A DNA stretch of 39,264 nucleotides from Candidatus Sumerlaeota bacterium. GTDB taxonomy: Bacteria; Sumerlaeota; Sumerlaeia; MWCT01; JAUWMI01. A program made the position numbers and the translations under genes. Location of the stretch: assembly GCA_030613245.1 (NCBI GenBank), contig JAUWMI010000040.1:1-39264 (forward strand), read 5' to 3'. Positions 24,501 to 31,960 of the stretch are shown piece by piece; position 1 is the stretch's first letter, and each line of letters begins with the position of its first letter. Below the pieces are notes generated by a model that worked only from the letters and a program-made list of their open reading frames with translations, was not told where the DNA came from and ran no database searches.

Positions 24501-26715
24501 AGCTCGGAGTGCTACATCTATCAAGCTGGCTTCCATTATCATTGGTGTTTGCCCAGATGACGCAATTAACGATAAATCCAGTGCAATTACGGAGGCCCCC
24601 TCCTGAATTGCCATATATGGTATTGTTCTGAATGATGCCGTTGCACCCATGCACCCCCCCACCGTAGCTGGCGAAGTTGTCCGAGACAGTATTGTTTTGA
24701 ATTGTCCCGCCACAACTCCTGAGCCCACCTCCAACTTTAGCTGAGTTCTTCGAAATAGTATTGTTCTGGATAGTGCCTCGGCAGTATGAAAGCCCTCCAC
24801 CGCTACCATCGGCAAAGTTTTGGGAAATGGTATTATTTAGAATGGTGCCATCGCAATAAGCTAGCCCACCGCCATAACCTGCGAAGTTGCCCCGGATTGT
24901 ATTTTCTCGGATAATACCATTGCACTCATATAGCCCGCCGCCACCATGGTTGGCGCTGTTATTAGAAATGACATTCTTCTGAATAGTGCCATTACATTCA
25001 TAAATTCCGCCACCACCTACGGATGATGTATTAGTCGAAATTATATCATTTTCAATAGTGGCATAAGTGCCCAGCCCATTAATCCCGCCGTTTCCATTGA
25101 CAATTGTAAAGCCCCTGAGACGACAACTACTATTCTCACTACCAGTAAAAGTAACAACACTTGCTCTATTGCCCCCGTCAATTACTGTTAAGGCGGGTTC
25201 AGAAGGGAGCGAACTGGTAAGAGTTATGTTTTTGCCGAGAAAATGTATATTCTCATCATAGCTTCCCGGGAAAACTGTTACTATCTCTTGTGGAAAGGCA
25301 AAAAATATCCCCTCCTGGATGCTTGGATAATTAGCAGGAATTGAAATCCCTGGAGGCGAATTGTACATATTTGGCTCGGTCCCGCGTAGCACCTCCACAC
25401 CATCTCTGAGACCATCTTCATCAGTGTCCGCATCATAAGGGTCAGTGCCTTGAGTGGATTCGGCACTATCTGGCAACAGGTCACCATCGCTATCAGGAGA
25501 ACTACCATACTCATCACAGCCCATATCAACAGAAGAACCAGCCAATCGACATTCCCCATCTATATCAGTAAGGGTTTCACCGAATATGTAGTATGTATTT
25601 CCGGCATCAATGCACGGAGAATCTGCCAAGAGATGAGAATAAGAACCTTCACCAGGTGTGTAGACAAATTGGGGACTAGCTGAGATATTTCCGATTCCAT
25701 CCCCATTCCAATATCGGATACAGCTATAGAAGGGAGTACTACATTCCTCGAGTTCACTAGCCACTCTATAGCCATACGAATAAGCATAATTCTCCCAAAT
25801 GATAGAATTAATAATAATTCCAAAGCATTTGTAGAGGCCGCCGCCACGCGAGCCATAGTTACCGCGGATTGTATTATTCAGGATGGTCCCATTACAATAG
25901 TATAGTCCTCCACCATAATCAGCCGAGTTGATAAAGATCATATTATTCATTAAAGAACCGCTGCAACCAGCGACCCCACCACCATAGTAAGCTCCATTGT
26001 CAAATATACGATTGTTCTGAATGATGCCTGAGCTTGCACAAATTCCACCGCCACTTGTTTCATTGGGAGAAGCAGAAAGAGAGTAATAACCCGCTATGTT
26101 ACCAAAAATGGTATTGTTTGAGATAATGCCATTGCATGAATAGATGCCGCCGCCAAAATACTCAGCGAGATTATCCGAGATACTATTATTCCTGACAATA
26201 CCATTACACCCATGGACCCCGCCACCATTTCCACTAGAAAACCAAGAGCCGTGTGCTCTATTTGCCTTGATGATGTTGTATTGGATAGTCGCCAGAGTGC
26301 TGTTGCCACATATACCACCGCCGTTGCCCTTTCCCACGGAGCCGCGCGTGATGGTGAAGCCGGAGAGGACGCACGTGGCGAGTTCGGTTCCGGAAAAAGT
26401 TACTACGGAGCCATCACGATTGCCGTCAATGATGGTACTGGCTACTACGGTTTCACTCGTAGGCGCAGTGGAGCGAAGGATGATGTTTTTGCCGTTGAAG
26501 TTGATGTTTTCATAGTAGGTGCCTGGCGAGACGATGATTTCATCACCGTCAATAGCAGCATCAATTGCCAATTGAATGGTTGGATACTCACCCGGAACGG
26601 TAATCACCGCAGCATGAGATATAAACGGAAAAAGAGAAAAGAGAAAAAATAAACAGATACCTAAATCATGAGAAGTGAAAACGAAATTTAGGAAATCATG
26701 AATAAGCTTTTTCAT
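21598..26715 (-). CDS. Giant secreted three-module right-handed beta-helix protein
   Basis: 1705 residues. The signal peptide starts at MKKLIHDF and has the hydrophobic core LGICLFFLFSLFPF. Three homologous modules begin near residues 33, 460 and 863 with a YPTIQ-type motif and PGTYYEN. Each continues as a beta-helix of about 22-residue coils of the form GTIQNNTISGNSA-GGGL. Modules 1 and 2 end with a CIDAGNTYY segment, then Ca-binding thrombospondin-3-like repeats (DSDGDLLPDS, DTDEDGL). The C-terminus has two related beta-sandwich domains (about 1363-1525 and 1535-1700), each with QDNTNT and SFDILNFDPSDAA-like motifs. Such proteins bind or cleave polysaccharide or act as adhesins; no catalytic residues can be claimed. 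ATG 26715 has AGGA ten bases upstream and is preferred to ATG 26745. Confidence 0.88.
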   Translation of the reverse strand: MKKLIHDFLNFVFTSHDLGICLFFLFSLFPFISHAAVITVPGEYPTIQLAIDAAIDGDEIIVSPGTYYENINFNGKNIILRSTAPTSETVVASTIIDGNRDGSVVTFSGTELATCVLSGFTITRGSVGKGNGGGICGNSTLATIQYNIIKANRAHGSWFSSGNGGGVHGCNGIVRNNSISDNLAEYFGGGIYSCNGIISNNTIFGNIAGYYSLSASPNETSGGGICASSGIIQNNRIFDNGAYYGGGVAGCSGSLMNNMIFINSADYGGGLYYCNGTILNNTIRGNYGSRGGGLYKCFGIIINSIIWENYAYSYGYRVASELEECSTPFYSCIRYWNGDGIGNISASPQFVYTPGEGSYSHLLADSPCIDAGNTYYIFGETLTDIDGECRLAGSSVDMGCDEYGSSPDSDGDLLPDSAESTQGTDPYDADTDEDGLRDGVEVLRGTEPNMYNSPPGISIPANYPSIQEGIFFAFPQEIVTVFPGSYDENIHFLGKNITLTSSLPSEPALTVIDGGNRASVVTFTGSENSSCRLRGFTIVNGNGGINGLGTYATIENDIISTNTSSVGGGGIYECNGTIQKNVISNNSANHGGGGLYECNGIIRENTIRGNFAGYGGGLAYCDGTILNNTISQNFADGSGGGLSYCRGTIQNNTISKNSAKVGGGLRSCGGTIQNNTVSDNFASYGGGVHGCNGIIQNNTIYGNSGGGLRNCTGFIVNCVIWANTNDNGSQLDRCSTPSYSCIQNWSGGRGNISADPRFVDPANGNYHLFPDSPCIDAGNTYYLFGEYIADIDGECRVAGSSVDMGSDEYGSSPDTEGDLLADSDEAAQGSDSNNTDTDGDGLIDGAEVLRGTDPTVYETPSGISIPLQYASIQQGLFMAFPSEPVTVSPGTYYENLHIMGKNLTLQSTNPFNDDVVGSTIIDGDALFSVILFIGTENETCIVRGLTIRNGFAPYTRGGGIRGNGTLATIGYNKILGNRAKYDGAGIAYCDGTIQNNTISENFEGGLSYCNGTIQLNSISDNNGRGLMRCDATIQYNTISGNSEGGLMYCDGTIQNNKITANSSQGSGGGLSSCYGIIQNNIISGNSAYSGGGLKYCKGTIQNNIISANIANIDDGGGLSYCGGIIQNNVIVGNATIGTGGGMFRDDFSDGGGLYGCSGTIQNNIISGNSATGNGGGLSGGTATIRNNTVSGNSAARDGGGLFECEGTIENNIISGNSAARDGGGLYNCRSTIQNNTVYGNSAQDRGGGLSHCRDVIRNCIVWQNSATTDSQVFLYYYSYIPSYSCIQDWTGGGEGNISSDPQLVDPANGNFNLRPRSSCIDAGCYVEGLTEDFEGDPRPYDGSLEIRGDGSDFDIGVDEYTGMVAFKDYDFDLTNEGWSAVTVPGFTPPYFYYMPGQIKFAAQDNTNTYGYWTSEPDAVPVIANSLYRTSWTVATDVTDPLAVPHMRLRVNSQNLQQADILVVSSAGDGSHAPIPEGWTTYEMYFVPPESALGKPEDQDDLILSFDILNFDPSDAADGSLLLDSVVVDITALGALGTPTLLKIWSFDTDTEGWQHGSPSLFTEPVSDNFGDALWLIAQDNTNTFGFWSSPSEQVQVEANRLYRVQFDVSSDLTDREPVPGLRLRVHSEDFQAGIMKVISSVTGAEMSPTLGGRTYDLYFYPPQSLVGTDADGILVAFDILNFDPSDAATGALMLNSVLVESLDVP

Positions 26716-26806
26716 CTTTCTGTCTTCCTGTTTAAAGATTGCCACAGAGACACAGAATCACAGAGATGCTCAAAGAGAGAGAAAAATTGTAAAATTAAAA
26801 TTGCAG

Positions 26807-26835
26807 AGTTTAAATTTTACTTTTGCAATTTTCAA
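26807..26835 (-). promoter_or_regulatory. Possible sigma-70 promoter for the beta-helix gene
   Basis: On the minus strand TTGAAA (26835-26830) and TAAACT (26812-26807) are 17 bases apart. The sequence overlaps an AAAATTGCA/TGCAATTTT inverted repeat (26797-26832), so the match may be chance in AT-rich DNA. Confidence 0.3.
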
Positions 26836-27060
26836 TTGAGTACTTTTATGAACCTTAGGCTCACTGTGCCTCAGTTTCTTGTTGGCTCTACAACAGACAG
26901 TCGCCAATTTCATTCAAGGCAAGTAAGGCCACTATGCGATTTTCTATAAGACCTTTTTATTCCAGAAATTCCGATTTCTTATTTGTCAAATAATCTAACA
27001 GCTGTATTACGCACTGTCAAGAATAATACGGACTTTCCGAAATTGTCCCGGCGGATTAAC

Positions 27061-27108
27061 GGTTAGTCGGTTGGTCGGTTGGTCGGTTGGTCGGTTAGAC
27101 GGTTAAGA
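27061..27108. repeat. Tandem octamer array, (GGTTGGTC)n
   Basis: Six contiguous 8-base units: GGTTAGTC, three identical GGTTGGTC, GGTTAGAC and GGTTAAGA. It lies 23 bases beyond the stop codon of the minus-strand receiver gene. The G-rich strand has the GGTTGG spacing that can fold a two-quartet G-quadruplex. Confidence 0.9.
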
Positions 27109-27130
27109 GGATTGCGATGATGCGCGGCGG

Positions 27131-28279
27131 CTAGGGCAATAGCTTGCCGTGACTAATCCAGGAGAGATACAGGTTTCCTACAATCCCTAGCAGGACAACA
27201 ACGAGGATGATGAGGTTAATGACATTCACGCGTGCGCGGATCTTTTTCACTGCCTCGTTGATGGTGGGATTAATCCGTGCCTGAAACTGATCGTCAATTT
27301 CTCTGCGCGTTAAATCCTGAACCATGCGTGGTACGCTCTTACTGGTCACCGCAGCAATGTGCTTTTCGACCAGTTCAGGAACGCGTTCTTTAGCCGCTCT
27401 AGGGATGACTTTTTGCGCAATCCCGTCAATCATGGTCACAATCTTATTTGAGACTTCTGGCACCAGCTGCTCGGCGGCCTTTTGTACGCGCGCCTGAACC
27501 TCGCGCGGCAACGTATGTTCCATGCTCTCTTTAATTCGATCGCGGACAAGGCTGGGAAGCATATGCTCTGCTGCACGCTTTACCGCCCTCTCGGTCTGTT
27601 CGCCCAAGACGGCTTCCACTGCCTCGCCCACCTTGCGCTCGGCAAGTTTTTCGACCATCGAGCGGGCCACTTCGTGCACTGTTGCCTTGACGAGTTCCTG
27701 CTCTTTTTCGGCGGTTAATGAGGTGACCTTTGCGTCCGCCTCTTTACGCGCGCGCTGATCAATCATGGTGATGACATTCTGAATGGCGCGCTCTACAATG
27801 ATCTGGGTCTTTTTCTCGACAGCGGCCTGGATGTGATCCTCAGCAATTTTCTCCATAAATTTGTCTGCCGCTTCCTCAAGAAACTTGCGCGACTTTTCAT
27901 AAATGCGCTGTTCTTCAAGCAAGGCGTGAACCTTGAGGGCCAGGGCTTTGGGTTCAAAAGGCTTCAACAGGTAATTATTCGCCCCTCGCAGTGATTGGGC
28001 TGCACGGGTTTCGGCTTCCTCTTCCGGAATCAGCAACAGAATTGGAATAGTATGGGTCTCTGCATCTGTCTTTATGACTTTTGTGGCCTCAAACCCATCG
28101 ATGCCTTCCATATCGGAGTCAATGATCAAGAGATCCACATCCTGGAGCTCCGGGTACGTCAGGGCGGCCAGTCCGTTCGAGGCTACTGCCACTTTGTACC
28201 CTTCCTCAGTCAGAACTGACTTGACTATCTCCTGCACCGCTGCACTGTCATCTACAACAACAATTTTCTCGCCCGCCAT
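27131..28279 (-). CDS. Membrane-anchored receiver protein with long helical rod
   Basis: 382 residues. A receiver domain (about 4-125) has Asp10/Asp11, phospho-acceptor Asp54 and Lys106; the usual Pro after the DxxM motif is Glu58. It is followed by some 220 residues of charged, heptad-like helix (repeated AxxKxxPxLVxxxI patterns) and a single C-terminal membrane helix (about 350-370, VINLIILVVVLLGIV) with a short tail. There is no DNA-binding or enzymatic output domain. The layout suggests a phosphorylation-controlled rod tethered to the inner membrane by its C-terminus. It is the last gene of the GTPase cluster, separated from the PATAN gene by 125 bases that include a palindrome. AGGTGG lies upstream of ATG 28279. 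A role as a membrane platform for the GTPase module is inference. Confidence 0.88.
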   Translation of the reverse strand: MAGEKIVVVDDSAAVQEIVKSVLTEEGYKVAVASNGLAALTYPELQDVDLLIIDSDMEGIDGFEATKVIKTDAETHTIPILLLIPEEEAETRAAQSLRGANNYLLKPFEPKALALKVHALLEEQRIYEKSRKFLEEAADKFMEKIAEDHIQAAVEKKTQIIVERAIQNVITMIDQRARKEADAKVTSLTAEKEQELVKATVHEVARSMVEKLAERKVGEAVEAVLGEQTERAVKRAAEHMLPSLVRDRIKESMEHTLPREVQARVQKAAEQLVPEVSNKIVTMIDGIAQKVIPRAAKERVPELVEKHIAAVTSKSVPRMVQDLTRREIDDQFQARINPTINEAVKKIRARVNVINLIILVVVLLGIVGNLYLSWISHGKLLP

Positions 28280-28345
28280 GTGATTTCCACCTACAAATGG
28301 AGTATGGGTTAAAAGTTTTGAGCCCTTACAGGGTTTAACCTATAC

Positions 28346-28365
28346 GGGCAGTTCATTAACTGCCC
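28346..28365. repeat. Dispersed palindrome in the GTPase cluster
   Basis: GGGCAGTT-catt-AACTGCCC, perfect 8-base arms, followed by CCTAC as in the other family members. It separates the PATAN gene from the receiver gene and could alter expression of the latter. Confidence 0.8.
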
Positions 28366-28404
28366 CTACGTCGCTATTCGTGCCAGTCTGACCAGTCCTT
28401 TCCT

Positions 28405-29706
28405 CTAGCTCACCACTCGTGCAACAAAGTCGTTCAGATTGAAATTGTCTGCATGAGTAATGTGCACGCTCTGGCCAAAGCTATCACGCAATGACAGAAC
28501 CATGCGAGTCACATTCTTTTCTCCCAGACGCTGCGCAGCTAGCTTGTACGTGGCTTCAAGGAGTTTTGCCATGGCCTCAACCGCATCCTCATAGCAGACA
28601 CGGATCGGGTTGCCCAGTGCAGTAAATTCCACGAAGCGTTCAAACGGGTTTACGTCAACGCGGTTTCCCACGACGCGGATGAGATCGGCTTTAGGATAAT
28701 TCATTACAATTTTTCCCCAGAATTTCTCGAGCAGGGTTTCGTCGCTGCGCGCAACGATAAACTCGTTGTTACGCATCAGCTTCGTAACAAGATCATTCAG
28801 GAAATGCCCGATCAAGCCTAAGGGCGATACAAACGTCATTTCTTCCTCCGGGCGTTCGCGAGGTTGTTGTCGCATGCGCGAGAAGATTGTTCCAACCTTC
28901 TTCAAGCGCTGCGGTTTTTCATTCTCGCCTTCCAGGCCCTCGGGCGGACGGGGAGCCAATGGGCTCAGCCCGGCGACTTCTTCCTCCTGACCAGGGGTCT
29001 TGACCTTCACGAGACCAGCGGCAAGAAAGGTGTTGAGAATGCGATAAGTTTCAAACTTCCCAAGTCCACCACGGCTGACCAGCGAGCCAACGTTAAAGAA
29101 GCCGTTGATCAACGACAGGACGAGCCATTCATTGTCGCTCAGAGCAACCTCTTGCTCAAAATCCTCACTCAGGGGTATTACCGTCAGCACCGTATCATCG
29201 TCCTGAATATTCTTAACGATCTTGTCCCACTCGTCAAGCCGCCGGGTGCCTTCAATGAGCAGCGGCTCAATTTCAAGCTCCACCAGAATATTCACGACAT
29301 CGCCTTCATCCATATGTTCGAACTTGAAGTGTCCCTCATCCCAATTGAATAAATCCCAGATTTCCTCTTCAAGCTGCAATTTAATGGCCTCACGGAGCGT
29401 TTCCTTTGAAATCAGCTCGCGTTCAATGAGAATCTGGCCGACGAGCTTATCGGAGTCAATTGCCTTCTGCAAACTTAGCACTTCTTCAAGGTCGCTCCGC
29501 TTGATAACACCACGATGTACCAGCATCTGACCCAACTTTCGCGGCCGATCCAAGGTTGAGGAGTTTACAATCTTACCCTGCTTGATGATCAGGGAAATGT
29601 TATACTGCGCCCTCTGAATGCTAAGGACGCCTGTCATCTTCCCCATGCTCAGGAACTGAAGAACTTCGGGAAGGCTAAAGGCTTTTAAGCTTCCTTCTAG
29701 CTCCAT
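28405..29706 (-). CDS. PATAN (DUF4388) domain adaptor protein
   Basis: 433 residues. The N-terminus (MELEGSLKAFSLPEVLQFL) is a typical PATAN/DUF4388 domain. It is interrupted or followed by a helical MshEN-like unit (LGQMLVHRGVIKRSDLEEVL, then KLVGQILIERELISKETL) and the closing WDLFNWDEGHFKFE strand, to about 175. A winged-helix-like segment follows (about 190-245), then a Pro/Glu-rich linker and a separate C-terminal domain (about 300-433) that I do not recognise. PATAN proteins are thought to act as protein-interaction adaptors in two-component and GTPase signalling, for example in PatA and in gliding systems. Its place between a roadblock gene and a receiver gene fits an adaptor that joins the two. 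GAGGTG lies seven bases before ATG 29706. No signal peptide or membrane helix is present. Confidence 0.88.
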   Translation of the reverse strand: MELEGSLKAFSLPEVLQFLSMGKMTGVLSIQRAQYNISLIIKQGKIVNSSTLDRPRKLGQMLVHRGVIKRSDLEEVLSLQKAIDSDKLVGQILIERELISKETLREAIKLQLEEEIWDLFNWDEGHFKFEHMDEGDVVNILVELEIEPLLIEGTRRLDEWDKIVKNIQDDDTVLTVIPLSEDFEQEVALSDNEWLVLSLINGFFNVGSLVSRGGLGKFETYRILNTFLAAGLVKVKTPGQEEEVAGLSPLAPRPPEGLEGENEKPQRLKKVGTIFSRMRQQPRERPEEEMTFVSPLGLIGHFLNDLVTKLMRNNEFIVARSDETLLEKFWGKIVMNYPKADLIRVVGNRVDVNPFERFVEFTALGNPIRVCYEDAVEAMAKLLEATYKLAAQRLGEKNVTRMVLSLRDSFGQSVHITHADNFNLNDFVARVVS

Positions 29707-29720
29707 GATCTACACCTCAG

Positions 29721-29764
29721 CCGGGTATTAACCCGGGGGGAGGCTCCGCCGGGCTGAACGCCCG
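29721..29764. repeat. Two hairpins between the roadblock and PATAN genes
   Basis: CCGGGT-atta-ACCCGG at 29721-29736 and CGGGC-tgaac-GCCCG at 29750-29764. They fill the gap between the two codirectional genes. No T-run follows, so read-through is likely. Confidence 0.65.
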
Positions 29765-29766
29765 TA

Positions 29767-30255
29767 TTACTCTTGAAACAGATCATCCAGCCGATCCACA
29801 GCCTCTTTGTCAAAATCGGCGTGCTGCTGCTCAAGCGCCTCCAGACTTTTTTCACGTACATTGGCCAAAATATTACGCAGCCGTTTTCCTGCATCTTTGG
29901 AGAACAGTCGAACCATGCCGAGCGTTGTCCGATCGTCAAAAATCACCGTCAAGATCATTTCGTCGCCAACGATGATATTATGAATATGATCTCGCTGGCC
30001 CTGGTGAAAGAGGACAGAGAAATCCGCTTCGCCGATGAGTTTTGCCAATGCGCGCGTGGACGAAAACGACCCGGCAAGCAGTGCGGCCAATGAGTCAGTG
30101 TCCAGATTCTTCGTAAATCCGCGCTTCGCCACACATTCCCCGTCCTGGCTGATCAGCAGAGCACATTTCGCCTCTGACTGTTTCAGGAGAAGGACAAGAG
30201 CTCTGTGGATACGCTCCGTAACTTCTTTCGTCAGCACCAACGGCCCTCTGGCCAT
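29767..30255 (-). CDS. Roadblock/LC7-like protein
   Basis: 162 residues. Residues about 15-125 show the roadblock pattern: an N-terminal helix, the strand pair ALLISQDGECVAKRG, a long helix with AALLAGSFSSTRALAKLIGE, then HNIIVGDEMILTVIFDD and a final helix. An acidic coiled-coil tail follows (to DLFQE). Roadblock proteins dimerise and act on MglA-type GTPases; MglB of Myxococcus is the model GTPase-activating member. This one directly follows the GTPase gene (40-base gap), so the GTPase is its likely partner. GAGAGGG lies ten bases before ATG 30255. Whether it is a GAP, a scaffold or an exchange factor cannot be read from sequence. Confidence 0.88.
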   Translation of the reverse strand: MARGPLVLTKEVTERIHRALVLLLKQSEAKCALLISQDGECVAKRGFTKNLDTDSLAALLAGSFSSTRALAKLIGEADFSVLFHQGQRDHIHNIIVGDEMILTVIFDDRTTLGMVRLFSKDAGKRLRNILANVREKSLEALEQQHADFDKEAVDRLDDLFQE

Positions 30256-30295
30256 GACTCGTAGCCCTCTCGTCGGGAACCAACCCCAGCGACCA

Positions 30296-31468
30296 TTAGA
30301 TGGGTGGTGTTCCCTCTGGAGTGATAATCACTTGACCGAACCGACTGTGATAGCGAATATAGAAATCCTGGTTAATGTCCTTACGCACCCACACATAAAG
30401 ATCGGTTTTCGTAAAAGACGGCATCTCCGGCGCTGCACTGAAGGTCAAGAAGGTAACATCCTCGCCATTGAGAATTTTGATTTCCTCACCGAGGATTTTT
30501 AGAATCTTCGACAGACACTTCTTAATGATATAGAAAAATCGCAGTGTGCCTGTCAATTGATAACTACCGCGCGGTCCAATGTTTGGACGATTCCTCAGCT
30601 CAAGCACACCGGAGCCGACGCGCATCCCAGCCCATCGGATATGGCAATGTTGCTTCAAGTGGAGTAGCGGGTGGTGGCTGGCGCCGGGCTCTGCCGCCCT
30701 TGGTTGAAGGATGCGTGGGCGGGGTGACGTGAGCACTGAAGTTGGACTCGCCATGGCCATCTCATCCGTTTTCTCTCGACCGGCGGGCACGACCACGGGC
30801 TCAGCAGATTTGGCTGCATGCCGATCCCGTTGGGCAATGGTCTGGATTATTTCTTCGAGTTCAGTGTCATCAGCGGCCTGCGTGCTAATTTTACTCAACC
30901 TGCTCAAGACCAACGCGGAAATGCCCTTAAGCGTATCCTTTACCCCGACGCCATGGAGGGCAACGGCTTCAAAATACTTAGCCTTATCAGAATTTATCGT
31001 CCGTTCCAGCTCCTCAATGCTGCTGATATCCGGTAAGTCGCGCTTGTTGTACTGAATAACATAGGGGATTGACCGGCAGGAATAACCATATTCCGCAAGA
31101 TTCTCCTCCAGGTTTATCATACTTTCGATATTGTCCTGCAGCCGATCGCGCTGCGAATCCACAACGAAGACGATGCCATCCACGCCGCGCAATACCAGCT
31201 TCCGCGTAGCGTTATAGAATACCTGTCCGGGGACCGTGTAGATTTGAAACTTCGTACGGAAGCCCTTTACCTCACCCAAATCCAGAGGCAAGAAATCGAA
31301 GAAGAGTGTCCGGTCCTGCTCGGTGGACAGGGAGACGAGTTCGCCCCGAGATTTCGCAGGAACAGCGTTGAAAATCACCCGAATGTTGGTTGTCTTGCCC
31401 CCAAGTCCCGGTCCATAGTAGACAATCTTGCATGAAATCTCTTTAAATGCGTAGTTCAGCGTGGCCAT
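30296..31468 (-). CDS. MglA-like small GTPase with extra C-terminal domain
   Basis: 390 residues. Residues 1-195 are an MglA-family G domain: P-loop GPGLGGKTT (19-27), the family-specific TVPGQ in place of DxxGQ, the conserved [20 protein letters not shown], and NKRD for guanine specificity. MglA GTPases set cell polarity in Myxococcus by binding the membrane or motor partners in the GTP state. Unlike MglA (about 195 residues), this protein continues with a Glu/Gln-rich stretch, a Pro/Ala linker (about 230-280) and a distinct C-terminal domain (about 285-390) that I do not recognise. The middle of the linker reads oddly (Arg/His-rich), but no better frame was found there. Genes for a roadblock and a roadblock-like protein flank it. 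It is the centre of the cluster. The ribosome site is weak. Confidence 0.93.
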   Translation of the reverse strand: MATLNYAFKEISCKIVYYGPGLGGKTTNIRVIFNAVPAKSRGELVSLSTEQDRTLFFDFLPLDLGEVKGFRTKFQIYTVPGQVFYNATRKLVLRGVDGIVFVVDSQRDRLQDNIESMINLEENLAEYGYSCRSIPYVIQYNKRDLPDISSIEELERTINSDKAKYFEAVALHGVGVKDTLKGISALVLSRLSKISTQAADDTELEEIIQTIAQRDRHAAKSAEPVVVPAGREKTDEMAMASPTSVLTSPRPRILQPRAAEPGASHHPLLHLKQHCHIRWAGMRVGSGVLELRNRPNIGPRGSYQLTGTLRFFYIIKKCLSKILKILGEEIKILNGEDVTFLTFSAAPEMPSFTKTDLYVWVRKDINQDFYIRYHSRFGQVIITPEGTPPI

Positions 31469-31549
31469 TTGCGCCTATCAATCTGTCTCTGTAATAATGC
31501 ATAAGAAAATGTTGGAGTTCCCGTTTGCTGGTGCCAGGGCAGCGTGTAA

Positions 31550-31894
31550 TTACGGGCCGACCTCTTCAAGCTTCGAGCCCGCGGACTTCATTTCCACCCT
31601 TACCAGGCCCAGATTGGCCTCGTCCGTAGTTAAGGCAACGAGAAACCCCACCCGGGTATTCAGAAACAGTAGTTTGTTCTTCTGCGCCTCCAGGACTATT
31701 GACTCTACCGTGCCCTGGCTAAGCTTCTCGGCAGCCTTCTCCGTAGTATTAATTATTGAAGAAGCCAGTGCGCCCATCAGCTCGTCGTTAATCCCACTTG
31801 CAAAGTCAGACGAAATGACAATGCCATCCCGGCCAACCACAAAGCTGCCTAGAATCCCCGACGCTTTGTTTAACTCCGCGAGTATCCTTTCCAT
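31550..31894 (-). CDS. MglB-like roadblock/LC7 protein
   Basis: 114 residues consisting of a single roadblock/LC7 domain: helix MERILAELNKASGILGSFVV, strand DGIVISSDF, the helix ELMGALASSIINTTEKAAEKL, strand pair ESIVLEAQKNKLLFLN and LVALTTDEANLGLVRVEM. This is the size and shape of MglB, the dimeric GTPase-activating protein of MglA. It lies directly upstream of the MglA-like gene (81-base gap), the order mglB-mglA of Myxococcus and many other bacteria. GAGAGGAAGG lies just upstream of ATG 31894. I leave the symbol empty because orthology to mglB is not proven and a second roadblock gene follows the GTPase gene. Confidence 0.93.
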   Translation of the reverse strand: MERILAELNKASGILGSFVVGRDGIVISSDFASGINDELMGALASSIINTTEKAAEKLSQGTVESIVLEAQKNKLLFLNTRVGFLVALTTDEANLGLVRVEMKSAGSKLEEVGP

Positions 31895-31960
31895 TCAGTC
31901 CCTTCCTCTCCAGAATTTGTGCCTGACCGCTTCTTTCTCACTTACTATGGGCCGCCAAGC

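Larger units (their letters stand above)
26716..27130. other. AT-rich gap upstream of the beta-helix gene
   Basis: It contains a CCACAGAGACACAGA-like stretch at about 26742-26765, a simple sequence often seen scattered in intergenic DNA of environmental genomes. It also holds the inverted repeat at 26797-26832 and the octamer array at 27061-27108. No gene is evident. Confidence 0.5.

Noticed and set aside
23050-24950. Regularly spaced repeats resembling a CRISPR or minisatellite array
   Set aside because: The spacing follows codons of the beta-helix coils (about 66 bases), with in-frame variation; it is coding, not an array.
22203-26652. Many plus-strand frames of 60-150 codons opposite the beta-helix gene
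   Set aside because: They arise from the repeated Asn/Gly-rich coding sequence on the other strand and have no family features or ribosome sites.
27061-27108. Octamer array as a CRISPR remnant
   Set aside because: Units are contiguous 8-mers with no spacers.
29697-29939. Alternative frame in the roadblock gene at 29697-29939
   Set aside because: The frame of 29767-30255 shows the complete roadblock pattern and has its own ribosome site.
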